The translations under genes were made by a program, and so were the position numbers. This document shows positions 24,608-34,518 of a stretch of DNA of 64,000 nt, piece after piece. The notes under the pieces were generated by a model that saw only the letters and a list, made by a program, of their open reading frames with translations, was not told the origin of the DNA and did not search any database. Where the stretch lies: positions 1-64,000 of the forward strand of contig NZ_FTOA01000006.1 in assembly GCF_900156605.1 (NCBI RefSeq). Reading direction: 5' to 3'. Numbering within the stretch: position 1 is the first letter of the stretch; the number at the start of each line of letters is the position of its first letter. Origin of the DNA: Insolitispirillum peregrinum (GTDB taxonomy: Bacteria > Pseudomonadota > Alphaproteobacteria > Rhodospirillales > Rhodospirillaceae).

Positions 24608-24916
24608 ATGGCCGAAGGCAATGGCCTGAGCGTTACCCTGGATGCGCAGGTCTATGACCTGTGGGCTGTCCATCAGGCCGCCTACCGGCTGAGTGACCGG
24701 CTTGCCATTCAGGTGGCCATCGAAGGCAGCACCATTCAGTGCACGTTGTACCCAGTCACCGAGGGTACAAACAGCGACAGTCTGTTGGTCGCACGGGCAG
24801 ACTTTCTGCGTGAAGTCACCGATCAGATGCTCCGTGCACGCATCCGGGAGGTCACGGAGCCTGTGCGGAACCTCATTCTGGCCTATACGTTTTCCCGTAG
24901 TGGCTTGCAGAAATGA
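24608..24916 (+). CDS. hxsD: His-Xaa-Ser system protein HxsD
   Basis: A 102-residue soluble protein, from ATG 24608 (MAEGNGLSVTLDAQVYDLWAVHQAAYRLSDR). It has a compact alpha/beta pattern and the gene order places it between precursor and maturases, as in known Hxs loci, where HxsD may help present the precursor. An upstream in-frame ATG at 24491 would overlap hxsA by 100 bases and is less likely. The stop overlaps the hxsB start (ATGA). Confidence 0.82.
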   Translation: MAEGNGLSVTLDAQVYDLWAVHQAAYRLSDRLAIQVAIEGSTIQCTLYPVTEGTNSDSLLVARADFLREVTDQMLRARIREVTEPVRNLILAYTFSRSGLQK

Positions 24917-26367
24917 CCCGGTTTCTGCCTGCTGAGGACTATTTACCATCCGGAAGATACGAACTTCTGCCGTTTCGTTTTGAACGGCTTGATGACGAGC
25001 GGGTTTTGCTCAGCAATATGGCCGGAGAGGCCTTGACGGTTTCTTCGGCCGATCTGACGACACTGGTGAATGGCGATCTCGATCGTTCTGGCGCACTGTT
25101 TTCCAGACTGCGCGCCAATCACTTTCTGCGCCAGCCAGAGGATCGGGCGGCTCTGGAGCTATTGGCCCTGAAACTGCGCACGCGCTATGCGCGGCTGCGG
25201 GATTTCACCAGCCTGCACCTGTTCGTGGTCACCCTGCGCTGTGATCACGCCTGCCGCTATTGTCAGGTTTCCCGCCAGTCGGCTGACCGCGCCAGTTTTG
25301 ACATGAGCCGCGAAACGGCGGACCGTGCGATTGACCTGCTCTTTCGTTCGCCCAATCAGGCCTTGAAGGTCGAGTTTCAGGGCGGCGAGCCGCTTTTGAA
25401 TTTTGATCTGATCCGCTATGTGGTTCTCTCGATAACAGAGCGGAACAGGCAGCATAAACGCGATATCCAGTTTGTCATTACCACGACTTTGTCGCTGATC
25501 AGTGACGATACCCTGGCCTTTTGCCGCGAACACCGGATCTTTCTGTCGGCGTCTCTGGACGGGCCGGAGGATCTGCACAATGCCAATCGTCCACGTCCGG
25601 GCGCAGACAGCCATGCGCGTTTTGTCGCGGGTCTGGAAAAGGCACGGGACGTGCTTGGCCCCGAGGCCGTCTCGGCGTTGATGACCACCACGGCGGCCAG
25701 CCTGCAGCGCGGGCCCGGGATTGTTGACGAATATCTCAGGCTGGGCTTCCACGGCATTTTCCTGCGACATCTCTCGCCCTATGGCTTTGCCCTGAAAACC
25801 CAAAGCTATCAAGGCTATGACACTGCGCGTTGGCTGGAGTTTTACGAAGAAACGTTGACGTACATCATCGACCTGAACCGGTCCGGGGTCCGTTTTACCG
25901 AACAGCATGCCGCCATCATTCTGCGCAAGATGTTCAGCTGTCATGATCCCGGCTATGTCGATCTGATGAACCCGTCGGGGGCTGGTATTGCGGCCATCGT
26001 TTTCAATTACGATGGGGGCGTGTTCGCCAGTGATGAAAGCCGCATGCTGATGGAAATGGGGGATGACACCTTCCGCCTTGGCTCGGTGCACGAGCATGGT
26101 TATGACGAGATATTTTCTGCTCCGGCATTGCTCTCTGCCCTTGAGGACAGTTTTACCTTGTCGGCCCCGATGTGCGCTGATTGCGCCTGTGAGCCGTGGT
26201 GTGGTGCAGACCCCGTCTATCACCACGCCCGCCATGGCGACCCCTTGGGGCGCAAGGCAGAGTCGGGCTTTTGCCAGCGGATGAAGGGCATGACGCGCAT
26301 TTTCGTCAAGGCGATGGAAGACCCCTTTGTTGCGGCTCTTTTTCGTCGATGGGCCCTCTCATGCTAA
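24913..26367 (+). CDS. hxsB: His-Xaa-Ser system radical SAM maturase HxsB
   Basis: The 484-residue enzyme has the radical-SAM cluster motif C110-DHA-C114-RY-C117, then the SAM-binding GGEPLLNF. A cysteine-rich C-terminal part (CADCACEPWCGADP and a later GFC) resembles a SPASM-type region that holds extra Fe-S clusters. About 100 residues precede the barrel and may bind the peptide. It would act in the cytoplasm on HxsA before export. The stop overlaps the start of hxsC. Confidence 0.92.
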   Translation: MTRFLPAEDYLPSGRYELLPFRFERLDDERVLLSNMAGEALTVSSADLTTLVNGDLDRSGALFSRLRANHFLRQPEDRAALELLALKLRTRYARLRDFTSLHLFVVTLRCDHACRYCQVSRQSADRASFDMSRETADRAIDLLFRSPNQALKVEFQGGEPLLNFDLIRYVVLSITERNRQHKRDIQFVITTTLSLISDDTLAFCREHRIFLSASLDGPEDLHNANRPRPGADSHARFVAGLEKARDVLGPEAVSALMTTTAASLQRGPGIVDEYLRLGFHGIFLRHLSPYGFALKTQSYQGYDTARWLEFYEETLTYIIDLNRSGVRFTEQHAAIILRKMFSCHDPGYVDLMNPSGAGIAAIVFNYDGGVFASDESRMLMEMGDDTFRLGSVHEHGYDEIFSAPALLSALEDSFTLSAPMCADCACEPWCGADPVYHHARHGDPLGRKAESGFCQRMKGMTRIFVKAMEDPFVAALFRRWALSC

Positions 26368-27503
26368 CCCTGAACGGCAAAGCGCTGGCATGGGGCGGTT
26401 CAGCCGAACGGACCCTGTGGAAACTGACCAGCAATCCGGCCCTGCCTGTTGTGCTGCGTGAGAAAATGGCGTTCCTGCAGCGGGGCAACGGGCCGCTGCC
26501 GCAAGGCTTTGGGGCGTACATTCTCCCGCCGGAACAGCAGGGCATTCCCCCTTGCGCACACTGGTTGCATCTTCCTCCCGACTTTGCCTATCTGGCAGAG
26601 GGCGACATCATTTCTGTGAATGCCGGGCGGATCCGCACGCTTTGGCGGCAGAATTCACCGCACAATGCCGTCTTGCTCACCGAGCGTTGCGACAACAACT
26701 GCGTGATGTGTTCCCAGCCGCCAAAGAATATCGAGGACCATTGGCTCGTGGCCGAAGCGATGGATTTGGTGCGCATGATACCGCCGTCGGCCCCGGTGCT
26801 GGGGTTCACGGGCGGGGAACCAGCCTTGCTGGGGCAGCGGCTGATTGATCTGTTGGCCTTGACCCGGGCGAGGTTGCCGACCACGGCGGTACACCTTCTC
26901 AGCAATGGCAGAGGTTTTGCCGACCCCGCCTTTTCTGACGCTTATGCTGCGATCCAGCACCCTGATTTGATGGTCGGGATTCCCCTGTATGCTGCTGATC
27001 CTGCGCAGCATGACTACATTGTGCAAGCTCGCGGGGCCTTTGACCAAACCGTGCGGGGTATTCTGGCTCTGAAAGAGCGGGGGCAGCGCGTCGAAGTGCG
27101 TGTCGTCCTGCACCGTCAAACCATAGAGGGCCTGCCGGCGCTGGCACAGTTCATCGCACGCAACCTGCAATTCATTGATCAGGTGGCTCTGATGGGGTTG
27201 GAGGTCACAGGCTTTGCCCGTGCCAATCTTGATCAGGTCTGGATTGATCCGGCAGACTATAGGCCCACTCTGGAAAACGCTGTTGCCCTCCTGCGGGATT
27301 ACCAGGTTCCAGTGCGCATTTACAACCACCCACTGTGCTTGCTGGGCGAGATGGCGGCGCAATATTCGGTAAAGTCGATTTCTGACTGGAAAAATGAATA
27401 TGTGGCCGAATGTGCGGCCTGCACACGGCGGCAGGATTGCGGAGGCTTTTTCTCCTCCGGGGCGCGCTATCGCTATAGTCCTTCCTTGCGCCCCTTTTTG
27501 TAA
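26361..27503 (+). CDS. hxsC: His-Xaa-Ser system radical SAM maturase HxsC
   Basis: A 380-residue radical-SAM enzyme with C110-DNN-C114-VM-C117, the SAM site FTGGEPALL, and a short C-terminal cysteine set (ECAACTRRQDCGGFF). The cluster Cys positions are the same as in HxsB, but the two proteins otherwise differ, as in other Hxs loci where both are needed. The start at ATG 26361 overlaps the hxsB stop; ATG 26349 is an alternative. It ends the Hxs operon. Confidence 0.9.
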   Translation: MLTLNGKALAWGGSAERTLWKLTSNPALPVVLREKMAFLQRGNGPLPQGFGAYILPPEQQGIPPCAHWLHLPPDFAYLAEGDIISVNAGRIRTLWRQNSPHNAVLLTERCDNNCVMCSQPPKNIEDHWLVAEAMDLVRMIPPSAPVLGFTGGEPALLGQRLIDLLALTRARLPTTAVHLLSNGRGFADPAFSDAYAAIQHPDLMVGIPLYAADPAQHDYIVQARGAFDQTVRGILALKERGQRVEVRVVLHRQTIEGLPALAQFIARNLQFIDQVALMGLEVTGFARANLDQVWIDPADYRPTLENAVALLRDYQVPVRIYNHPLCLLGEMAAQYSVKSISDWKNEYVAECAACTRRQDCGGFFSSGARYRYSPSLRPFL

Positions 27504-27685
27504 GCGGTTTGCTCCCCTGATCTGGTTTGTCACAGGTATGGCTCACTGAGATAGTGCCAAATCAGTGATAAGTTGGTATCCTTGAAAAAAGAAGGGGAAT
27601 TCCATTCGAGTATCCTCAAGTATGCCGGGCGTGCGTGTGGCTTCCCTTCTTAATAATTAGAATTACATTATTTTAGGGGGTTGTG

Positions 27686-29029
27686 ATGGACATCTTGCTC
27701 CAGGTAGCAGTCATCCTGACCTGTCTGTTCTACGGTGCCCGAAAAGGCGGTGTCGCACTCGGCCTGCTTGGTGGCATCGGCATCGTCATCATGGCCTTTG
27801 TTTTCGGTCTGGCACCGGGAAAGCCGCCAGTCGATGTGATGTTGACGATCGTGGCGGTGGTCGCTGCCTCGGCGACGCTGCAGGCTTCAGGCGGCCTTGA
27901 AGTGATGTTGATCGGCGCTGAAAAGCTGCTGCGGCGCAATCCGAAGTATGTGTCGATCCTTGCGCCTTTCACCACCTGCCTGCTGACCATTCTGTGTGGC
28001 ACTGGTCACGTGGTCTACACCATGCTGCCAATCATCTATGATGTGGCGATCAAGAACGATATTCGGCCCGAACGTCCGATGGCGGCAGCATCAGTCTCTG
28101 CCCAGATGGGCATTCTGGCGAGTCCCGTTTCGGTGGCGGTCGTCTCGCTGGTTGCTTTTCTGGCCAAGGCTCCGATGGGGAATGGTCATGTGATCGACTT
28201 TGTTCAGGTCCTGTCGATCACCATTCCGTCAACCCTGACGGGCGTGCTGATGATCGGCATCTTTAGCTGGTTCCGGGGCAAGGATCTCGACAAGGACCCC
28301 GAATTCCAGAGCCGTATCGCCGACCCGGTTCAGCGCGAAGCCATCTATGGCACTGCGGCGACCCTGATGGACAAAAGCCTGCACCGTGATCAATGGATTG
28401 CGATGTGGATCTTCCTTGGTGCCATCGCGGTGGTGGCGCTGCTTGGTGCCTTTCCATCCCTGCGTCCGGCCTTTGACGGCAAGCCGATGTCGATGGTCCT
28501 GACGATCCAGATGTTCATGCTGCTGGCTGGTTCGCTGATCACCATCCTGACCAAAACCGATCCGTCAACGATCGGAAAGTCAGAGGTGTTTCGCGCTGGC
28601 ATGATCGCGGTGGTCGCTGTCTTTGGCATCGCCTGGATGGCTGATACGGTGTTCGAAGCCCACCTGCCCGAACTCAAGGCCATTCTGACCGAATTCGTCA
28701 AGGCTCATCCGTGGGCTTACGCCGTGGTGCTGCTGATGGTTTCCAAACTGGTCAACTCGCAGGCCGCAGCCATCACCGCGATGGTGCCGGTCGGTTTGGC
28801 CATTGGGGTACCACCGGGCTATATCCTTGCCTATGCTGCTGCGTCCTATGGCTATTACATCCTGCCGACCTATCCCAGTGATCTGGCGGCGATCCAGTTC
28901 GACCGTTCTGGCACGACCCATATCGGCAAGTACGTGATCAACCACAGCTTCATCCTGCCGGGCCTGATTGGCGTTGCGACCTCGTGCCTGATCGGTATGG
29001 TGCTGGCGAAGATGACTGGTCTGATTTAA
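27686..29029 (+). CDS. Anaerobic C4-dicarboxylate transporter, DcuA/DcuB type
   Basis: The 447-residue membrane protein has ten or more hydrophobic segments and family features such as [40 protein letters not shown] and [14 protein letters not shown]. Dcu carriers exchange succinate for fumarate, malate or aspartate during anaerobic growth, and some also sense substrate with a kinase. The start is ATG 27686 with AGGGGG five bases upstream; a GTG lies directly before it. The 182-base upstream region has no clear FNR half-sites, so anaerobic control is not shown. DcuA versus DcuB cannot be settled from this. Confidence 0.9.
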   Translation: MDILLQVAVILTCLFYGARKGGVALGLLGGIGIVIMAFVFGLAPGKPPVDVMLTIVAVVAASATLQASGGLEVMLIGAEKLLRRNPKYVSILAPFTTCLLTILCGTGHVVYTMLPIIYDVAIKNDIRPERPMAAASVSAQMGILASPVSVAVVSLVAFLAKAPMGNGHVIDFVQVLSITIPSTLTGVLMIGIFSWFRGKDLDKDPEFQSRIADPVQREAIYGTAATLMDKSLHRDQWIAMWIFLGAIAVVALLGAFPSLRPAFDGKPMSMVLTIQMFMLLAGSLITILTKTDPSTIGKSEVFRAGMIAVVAVFGIAWMADTVFEAHLPELKAILTEFVKAHPWAYAVVLLMVSKLVNSQAAAITAMVPVGLAIGVPPGYILAYAAASYGYYILPTYPSDLAAIQFDRSGTTHIGKYVINHSFILPGLIGVATSCLIGMVLAKMTGLI

Positions 29030-29084
29030 CCGCCGGACGTGACGGTTGTGTCACAGGGGCGGGCTGCCGCTCAAACAAAAGTAA

Positions 29085-29155
29085 CGGGGGCCGGGGCCTC
29101 AAGGCCCCGGCGAGGTGTGGAGCAGTGCTCCACATCCCTGTTTCCTGCCTGTCGT
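29085..29155. repeat. Intergenic hairpin element, copy A
   Basis: About 70 bases with two hairpins (GGGGCCTCAAGGCCCC and GTGGAGCAGTGCTCCAC), closely related to 30441-30512. It lies just after the hslO stop on the minus strand and probably ends or stabilises transcripts of hslO and of the convergent dcu gene. Confidence 0.7.
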
Positions 29156-29156
29156 A

Positions 29157-30137
29157 TCAGCTATGCAGATGCCCCAGCTCGGCGGGGGTAAAGACGTACT
29201 CGGTCGAGCAGAACTGGCACTGCACACTGATGGTGCCATCGTCCTGCACCATGTCGGCGCGGTCTTCGGCGGCAAAGTTGCGCAGGGTGGTTTCCACCCG
29301 CTCGCGCGAGCAGCGGCAACCGAAGTGCAGGCCGCGCTGTTCGCTGGCAACGGTCAGCTCTTCCTGATGGAACAGGCGGTACAACAGCTCGCCATCGGCC
29401 AGTTCCGGGTTCAGCAATTCGGCATTGGTCAGGCTGCCCAGCAGAACCACCGCCGTCCGCCACAGCTCGTCCAGTTCTTCGTCGGTGCGGTGCTCGTCCG
29501 GGGTGCGCGGCATCCGTTGCAGCATCACCGCGCCAGCACGCCAGGCGGTATCACTGCCTGCCTGCGGAGCCGTAGTGACCTTGACGGCAGTCTCCAGCTG
29601 TTCCGACTGGCGGAAATAGCGGTGGATGCACTCGGACAAGGTGGCGTCTTCCATCGGTACAATGCCCTGATAGCGGTTGTTCGCCCCGGCCATGGTGCCC
29701 GCCAGATCGACGGTGAACACCAGCGTCCCGGCCCCCAGCAAATGCTGCAGGCTGGCTTCGGACATGCCCGAGCGGGCGTCCTGATGGCTGCTGCGATGCT
29801 CCAGCGCCGCCACCGCGTCGGCGTCAAAGCTGGCATAGGCGCGCAGATCGCCGTCCGAGGTCACGTCGGCCACCAGCATCCGCACCGGGCCATCGCCCTG
29901 CGCCTGCAGGGTGAACACGCCATCGAACTTCATCGCAAAGGCCAGCACCACTGCCAGGGTGGCGGTTTCGGCCACCAGCCGCGCCACCGGTGCCGGGTAG
30001 GCGTGACGGTCGAGAATCTCGGCCAGCGCCCGGTCAAGGCGGACCAGACGACCGCGCACCGTTCCGTTGTGCAACAGGAAGGTCAGGCACTGGTCTGACA
30101 GCAGGGAAACGGCGGCGGAGGTGTCGGAAGAGGCCAT
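29157..30137 (-). CDS. hslO: Redox-regulated chaperone Hsp33
   Basis: A 326-residue protein. The N-terminal domain has the family pattern RGRLVRLDRALAEIL and FDGVFTLQAQGDGPVRMLVADVT. The C-terminal zinc redox switch shows FGCRCSRE and QCQFCSTEY, the CxC and CxxC pairs. Hsp33 is a cytoplasmic holdase that becomes active when oxidants form disulfides in these Cys. The start at 30137 gives the normal length; an upstream open extension of 71 residues has no family similarity. Its position beside argF and argD is typical of this bacterial group. Confidence 0.94.
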   Translation of the reverse strand: MASSDTSAAVSLLSDQCLTFLLHNGTVRGRLVRLDRALAEILDRHAYPAPVARLVAETATLAVVLAFAMKFDGVFTLQAQGDGPVRMLVADVTSDGDLRAYASFDADAVAALEHRSSHQDARSGMSEASLQHLLGAGTLVFTVDLAGTMAGANNRYQGIVPMEDATLSECIHRYFRQSEQLETAVKVTTAPQAGSDTAWRAGAVMLQRMPRTPDEHRTDEELDELWRTAVVLLGSLTNAELLNPELADGELLYRLFHQEELTVASEQRGLHFGCRCSRERVETTLRNFAAEDRADMVQDDGTISVQCQFCSTEYVFTPAELGHLHS

Positions 30138-30256
30138 GGTGCGTGTCTTTATTCCGAAGCAAACCCGGAAGGCTTTGCGTGTGAAACGGGGGGAAGCCTG
30201 TCGATGATCACGGAACAGGCACAGAGTGGGGGAGATAGGCTGTTCCCGGTAAAAAA

Positions 30257-30287
30257 TCAAGCCAGCAACGGAACGCTGCTGGCTTGA
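30257..30287 (-). terminator. Rho-independent terminator after argF
   Basis: TCAAGCCAGCA and TGCTGGCTTGA form a perfect 11-base stem with a nine-base loop. On the minus strand a run of T follows. It lies between argF and hslO and separates the two units. Confidence 0.88.
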
Positions 30288-30440
30288 GACGGGCGATGGG
30301 ATGGCGGAACACTCAGGCCAGTGTGCGTTAAATCTGATTCCACAGTACACAACAGTCCGTGCAAGAGAATGGGCTACCGCCCATACCCGTTTGGAGGCGA
30401 TGCCCCCAAACCCCCACTTTTCCTTTGAATATCGAATTAA

Positions 30441-30512
30441 TGGGGTCTGGGGCCTACTGGCCCCAGCGAGGTTTGGAGCAGCGCTCCATGATCCTGTTTT
30501 CTGTTTGTCGTG
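30441..30512. repeat. Intergenic hairpin element, copy B
   Basis: Related to 29085-29155: both contain GGGGCCT...GGCCCC, then AGCGAGGT or GGCGAGGT, TGGAGCAG and a TCCTGTTT- or CCCTGTTT-like tail. It lies about 30 bases after the argF stop. Confidence 0.7.
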
Positions 30513-30540
30513 TACTGTGATCCGACGCAGGCACGCTGGT

Positions 30541-31437
30541 CTAGACGGCGTTCAGGCACCAGGCCAGAATCCCCTTCTGCACATGCAGACGGTTTTCGGC
30601 TTCGTCCCACACCACTGAATGCGGCCCGTCGATCACTTCGTTGACCACTTCCTCGCCACGGTGGGCGGGCAGGCAGTGCATGAACAGCGAGTCCGGGTTG
30701 GTCAGCGCCATCAGGCTTTCGTTGACCTGATAGGGGCGGAGCTGGGCGTGGCGGTCGCCTTCTTCAAAGCCCATCGACACCCAGCAATCGGTCACCACGC
30801 AATCGGCGCCCTTGGCCAGGTCTTGTGCGTTGTCGCCGAGAACGATGGTCGCGCCTTGCGCCCGTGCCCATTCGACGACAGCGGCGCTGGGCTGCAGGTC
30901 GGCGGGGGAGGCAATGCGCATTTCAAAGCCGAACAGGGCGGCGGCCTGAATCCACGAATGGCAGACGTTGTTGCCATCACCGGACCACAGGACGGTCTTG
31001 CCAGCGATCGGGCCCCGGTGTTCTTCAAAGGTCATGATGTCGGCCATGATCTGGCACGGATGGGTTTCGTGGGTCAGCCCATTGATCACCGGCACGGTGG
31101 CGGCGGCGGCCAGCTCTTCCATCTTGCTGGGGAAGTCGGTGCGGATCATGATCGCATCGACAAAGCGCGACAGGACGCGGGCGGTATCGCCGATGGTTTC
31201 CCCATGGCCGAACTGGCATTCGGCGGCGGTCAGCACGATGACGTTGCCGCCCAGCTGGCGCATGCCGACTTCGAACGAGACGCGGGTACGGGTCGAAGGC
31301 TTTTCAAAGATCATCGCCAACTGCTTGCCGGGCAGCGGAGCGCCGCCGTTGGCCTTCAAATCCTTGGCAATATCGAGGATGGTCCGCAGCGTGGCGCCGT
31401 CGAACCGGTCCAGATCGAGAAAATGACGAATGCTCAT
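30541..31437 (-). CDS. argF: Ornithine carbamoyltransferase
   Basis: A 298-residue enzyme. The carbamoyl-phosphate loop STRTRVSFE is at about residues 46-54, with HPCQ in the middle and [10 protein letters not shown] near the C-terminus, all diagnostic. It joins carbamoyl phosphate and ornithine to give citrulline in arginine synthesis. The start at 31437 ([14 protein letters not shown]) is the family start. It lies 86 bases after argD on the same strand and is probably co-transcribed with it. Confidence 0.96.
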   Translation of the reverse strand: MSIRHFLDLDRFDGATLRTILDIAKDLKANGGAPLPGKQLAMIFEKPSTRTRVSFEVGMRQLGGNVIVLTAAECQFGHGETIGDTARVLSRFVDAIMIRTDFPSKMEELAAAATVPVINGLTHETHPCQIMADIMTFEEHRGPIAGKTVLWSGDGNNVCHSWIQAAALFGFEMRIASPADLQPSAAVVEWARAQGATIVLGDNAQDLAKGADCVVTDCWVSMGFEEGDRHAQLRPYQVNESLMALTNPDSLFMHCLPAHRGEEVVNEVIDGPHSVVWDEAENRLHVQKGILAWCLNAV

Positions 31438-31523
31438 TGTATCTACCGTTCTCCCGGCGGGGAAAACGCCTTTCTTGTAGCAAGGCGGCATGGGCTGGCC
31501 CGGGGGACGGGCCAGCCTCCCCG

Positions 31524-32711
31524 TTATGCCGTTCCTTGGGCAATGGCCGCACAGGCGGCATCCAGCGTTTGCAGGGCCAGCGTGATTTCAGCCTCCCCGA
31601 CGATCAGCGGCGGCAGCAGGCGCACCACGTTGTCACCGGCAGGCACCGTCAACATGCCGCGCTCCATCAGTTCCTTGACCAGCACACCATTGCCGCCGTC
31701 GGCAACGGCTTTCAAGCCGATCATCAGGCCCATGCCGCGCACGTCGGAAATCACTGTCGGATAGCGGTTGGCCAGCGCGCGCAGGCCGTCCCACAGGGTG
31801 TGGGCGGTGGCATTGACGCCATCGAGGAAGCCAGCTGACAGGACTTCGGTCAGCACCGCTTCGGCGCAGGCCATCGCCAGCGGGTTGCCGCCGTAGGTGG
31901 TGCCGTGGGTACCGGCGGCCATGGCGCTGGCGGCCTGCTCGGTGGCCAGAATGGCCCCGACCGGGAAGCCGCCGCCCAGCCCCTTGGCGGTGGTCACAAT
32001 GTCGGGGGTGATGTCGGCCCACTGGTGGGCATACAGCTTGCCGGTGCGGCCAATGCCGGTCTGCACTTCGTCAAACATCAGCAGCAGGCCGAATTCGTCG
32101 GCCATCTGGCGCAGACCGCGCAGATAGTCGGCGCTGGCGGCGGTGATGCCGCCTTCGCCCTGCACCGGTTCGACCAGAATGGCGGCGGTTTCGCCGGTGA
32201 TGGCGGCGCGGGCTTCGTTCAGGTTGCCGAACGGCACATGGTCAAAGCCCTGCACCATCGGGGCAAAACCGCTCAGGTGCTTGGCCTGACCACCGGCGGC
32301 GATGGTCGCCAGCGTCCGGCCATGGAAGGCATTGACGCAGACCATGGTCCGGTAGCGGTCGCTGCCCCGGCTCTGGTGGAACTTGCGCGACATCTTGATC
32401 GCGCCTTCGTTGGCCTCGGCCCCCGAGTTGCAGAAGAACACCGTATCGGCAAACGAATTGGCGACCAGCAGTTCGGCAACGCGCTTCTGGCCGGGGATGT
32501 GGTACAGGTTCGAGGTATGCCAGACCTTGGCGGCCTGATCCTGCAACGCCTTGACCAGCTTCGGGTGGGCATGACCCAGCGCGGTCACCGCAATCCCCGA
32601 GCCAAAGTCGAGGAATCGTCGGCCATCCACCGTGTACAGCCAAGCGCCTTCGCCCCGCTCGAAGGCGAGGTCATACCGAGCATAGGTTGGCATCACAACG
32701 GGAATGGTCAT
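31524..32711 (-). CDS. argD: Acetylornithine/succinyldiaminopimelate aminotransferase
   Basis: The 395-residue PLP enzyme shows [21 protein letters not shown] at the start, [15 protein letters not shown] at about 105-119, [14 protein letters not shown] and the PLP lysine in [14 protein letters not shown]. It makes N-acetylornithine from the semialdehyde in arginine synthesis and often also serves lysine synthesis. The start at 32711 was chosen because the family begins there; the longer frame lacks similarity. It forms a unit with argF. Confidence 0.95.
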   Translation of the reverse strand: MTIPVVMPTYARYDLAFERGEGAWLYTVDGRRFLDFGSGIAVTALGHAHPKLVKALQDQAAKVWHTSNLYHIPGQKRVAELLVANSFADTVFFCNSGAEANEGAIKMSRKFHQSRGSDRYRTMVCVNAFHGRTLATIAAGGQAKHLSGFAPMVQGFDHVPFGNLNEARAAITGETAAILVEPVQGEGGITAASADYLRGLRQMADEFGLLLMFDEVQTGIGRTGKLYAHQWADITPDIVTTAKGLGGGFPVGAILATEQAASAMAAGTHGTTYGGNPLAMACAEAVLTEVLSAGFLDGVNATAHTLWDGLRALANRYPTVISDVRGMGLMIGLKAVADGGNGVLVKELMERGMLTVPAGDNVVRLLPPLIVGEAEITLALQTLDAACAAIAQGTA

Positions 32712-32871
32712 CGTTCTCCAACGTCCTTCGCTGTCGAAAAGGGGCGGAGCACGCCTGAGACCTGATAAGACTCCGCCCGGAAAGCCGAGGATTATTGGGG
32801 GTGCGTGCGCCCTTGTCAATCAGTGCGGGTAGGGAACGGCGGGTCAGAGGGTGTTTTACCCGATAGTGTGA

Positions 32872-33702
32872 TCAGTTTTTCAGTTTGTAGCCTGACCGGA
32901 CCAGCAGCCAGCAGGCCACCAGCAGCACCACGTCGGTAATGCCGACCACCGCCAGCCCGGTCAGCGGCAGGGCGTCGGGGTGGGCGATGAAGCCATAGCG
33001 GAAGCCGTCGATCATGTAAAAGAACGGGTTGAAGTGGGCAAAGGCCTGAAAATCAGGCGGCAGGCGGTCAAGGGAATAAAAGGTGCCGGACAGGAACGAC
33101 AGCGGGGTGACGATAAAGTTGGTAAACGCCGCCATGTGGTCGAATTTCTCTGACCACACCCCGGCCAGCACCCCCAGCACCGACAGCATCAGCGATGCGC
33201 CGATGGCATGGAACAGGATGTACAGCGGGTGTGCGGCGTGCAGGGGGACAAAGAAAATCATCCCGAGGGCCACGGCAATCCCGACCACCACCCCACGGGT
33301 GACGCCCCCCAGCGCATAGGCGACGGTCAGTTCACCGGGGCTGATCGGCGGCATCAGCACGTCCACGATGTTGCCCTGCACCTTGGAGATGATCACCGAA
33401 GACGAGGTGTTGGCAAAGGCGTTCTGCACCATGGTCATCATGATCAGGCCGGGGGCGAGAAACTCCAGAAAGCTGACGCCGCCCGCCGTATGGACGGCAT
33501 CGCCCAGCGACAGGGCAAAAATGGCCAGAAACAGCAGCGAGGTCACCATCGGGGCGGCAATGGTCTGGAGCCAGACTTTGACGAACCGGCGGACTTCCTT
33601 AAGATACAGCTCCCACAGGCCGCGCCAGTTGACGGCCCCCATCTGGCGGGGCGGCATCAGCCCGATCGGTTGCGGGGCTGGGGCGGTGGGGGAACGATCC
33701 AT
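32872..33702 (-). CDS. ABC-2 type transporter permease
   Basis: A 276-residue membrane protein with about six hydrophobic segments: TSLLFLAIFALSLG, FLAPGLIMMTMVQNAFANTSSS, GVVVGIAVALGMIFFVP, LFHAIGASLMLSVLGVLAGVW, FIVTPLSFLSGTFYSLDRLP and VGITDVVLLVACWLLVRSGY. It belongs to the NodJ/DrrB-like ABC-2 group, which exports lipids, sugars or drugs. No ATPase gene is adjacent: argD lies downstream and recX is divergent upstream. The ATPase must be encoded elsewhere. The substrate is unknown. Confidence 0.88.
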   Translation of the reverse strand: MDRSPTAPAPQPIGLMPPRQMGAVNWRGLWELYLKEVRRFVKVWLQTIAAPMVTSLLFLAIFALSLGDAVHTAGGVSFLEFLAPGLIMMTMVQNAFANTSSSVIISKVQGNIVDVLMPPISPGELTVAYALGGVTRGVVVGIAVALGMIFFVPLHAAHPLYILFHAIGASLMLSVLGVLAGVWSEKFDHMAAFTNFIVTPLSFLSGTFYSLDRLPPDFQAFAHFNPFFYMIDGFRYGFIAHPDALPLTGLAVVGITDVVLLVACWLLVRSGYKLKN

Positions 33703-33821
33703 GATGCACTCATCCTGCTCTGGCAAAGAAACGTAGCGAAAGGTAGGGAGCGGGGGCGCATCTGGCAACCCCACCCTGCTGCCTCCTGACTTTATTCCGC
33801 CCCTTGCGAGGAGTTGCCCCG

Positions 33822-34454
33822 ATGTCTGACGACGAGTTGTTGCCCCCCGAGCGGAAGGCCGCCCCGGCACCGCGATCCGGTGCCAAACCGGTGCGCAAGG
33901 TCAGCAAGACGTCGCTGATGAATGCGGCGCTGTACCATCTGGGCCGCTTTGCCACTTCGCGCACCGGGCTGCGGCAGGTGCTGGAGCGCAAGGCGTGGCG
34001 GTCCCTGCAGGCCCATGGCGGTGATGCCGACGAGGTGGCCGGGTGGATCGAGGCGGTGCTCGACAGCTTGCAGAAGCAAGGATGGCTGAACGATGGCGCC
34101 TTTGCCGAGGCCCGCGCCCGCAGCCTGAATGCCCGCGGCACCGCCACCCGCACCATCCGGCAAAAGCTGGCACAGAAAGGGGTGGCAGCGGACGATATCG
34201 ACGCTGCGCTGGACCGGTTGGGGGAAGAGCAGGGCTTTGACGATGCCCGCCAGTCGGACCGGATGGCCGCCGTTGCCTATGCTCGCCGCCGCCGTCTGGG
34301 GCCATGGCGCGGAGACGGGGAGGGCCGTGTCGAGCGGCGGGAGCGTGATCTGGCGGCGCTGGCCCGGCAAGGCTTTGATCTGGACATTGCCCGGCAGGTG
34401 ATCGATGCCGAGACACCGGAACAGGCCGAGGACTGGGCGGAAGGTGTGGACTGA
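33822..34454 (+). CDS. recX: RecX-family regulatory protein
   Basis: A 210-residue basic, helical protein with the three-repeat RecX pattern: ALYHLGRFATSRTGLRQVLERKAW, LQKQGWLNDGAFAEARARSLNARG and IRQKLAQKGVAADDIDAAL. RecX binds RecA filaments and limits recombination and SOS activity. The start at 33822 follows GCGAGGAG; recA is not adjacent here. The C-terminal part is longer and more acidic than in short RecX proteins, which is usual in this bacterial group. Confidence 0.85.
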   Translation: MSDDELLPPERKAAPAPRSGAKPVRKVSKTSLMNAALYHLGRFATSRTGLRQVLERKAWRSLQAHGGDADEVAGWIEAVLDSLQKQGWLNDGAFAEARARSLNARGTATRTIRQKLAQKGVAADDIDAALDRLGEEQGFDDARQSDRMAAVAYARRRRLGPWRGDGEGRVERRERDLAALARQGFDLDIARQVIDAETPEQAEDWAEGVD

Positions 34455-34459
34455 AACGA

Positions 34460-34496
34460 CACAGCCCCCGGCAGGGGTCTCCCGCCGGGGGCTGTG
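34460..34496. terminator. Bidirectional terminator between recX and the convergent gene
   Basis: CACAGCCCCCGGC and GCCGGGGGCTGTG form a perfect 13-base stem, six bases after the recX stop and 22 bases from the stop of the opposing gene. No long T-run is present. Confidence 0.75.
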
Positions 34497-34518
34497 CATC
34501 ACATCACGACATCAAAGC

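Larger units (their letters stand above)
30138..30540. other. Gene-free region between argF and hslO
   Basis: About 400 bases without a gene. It holds the hairpin terminator at 30257-30287, a GTTTGGAGGC/GCCCCCAAAC hairpin around 30390-30412 and repeat copy B at 30441-30512. The hslO promoter should lie in the part nearest 30137. Confidence 0.6.

Noticed and set aside
27504-27685. FNR-type site before the Dcu-like gene
   Set aside because: No TTGAT-N4-ATCAA-like dyad was found; single half-sites occur by chance.
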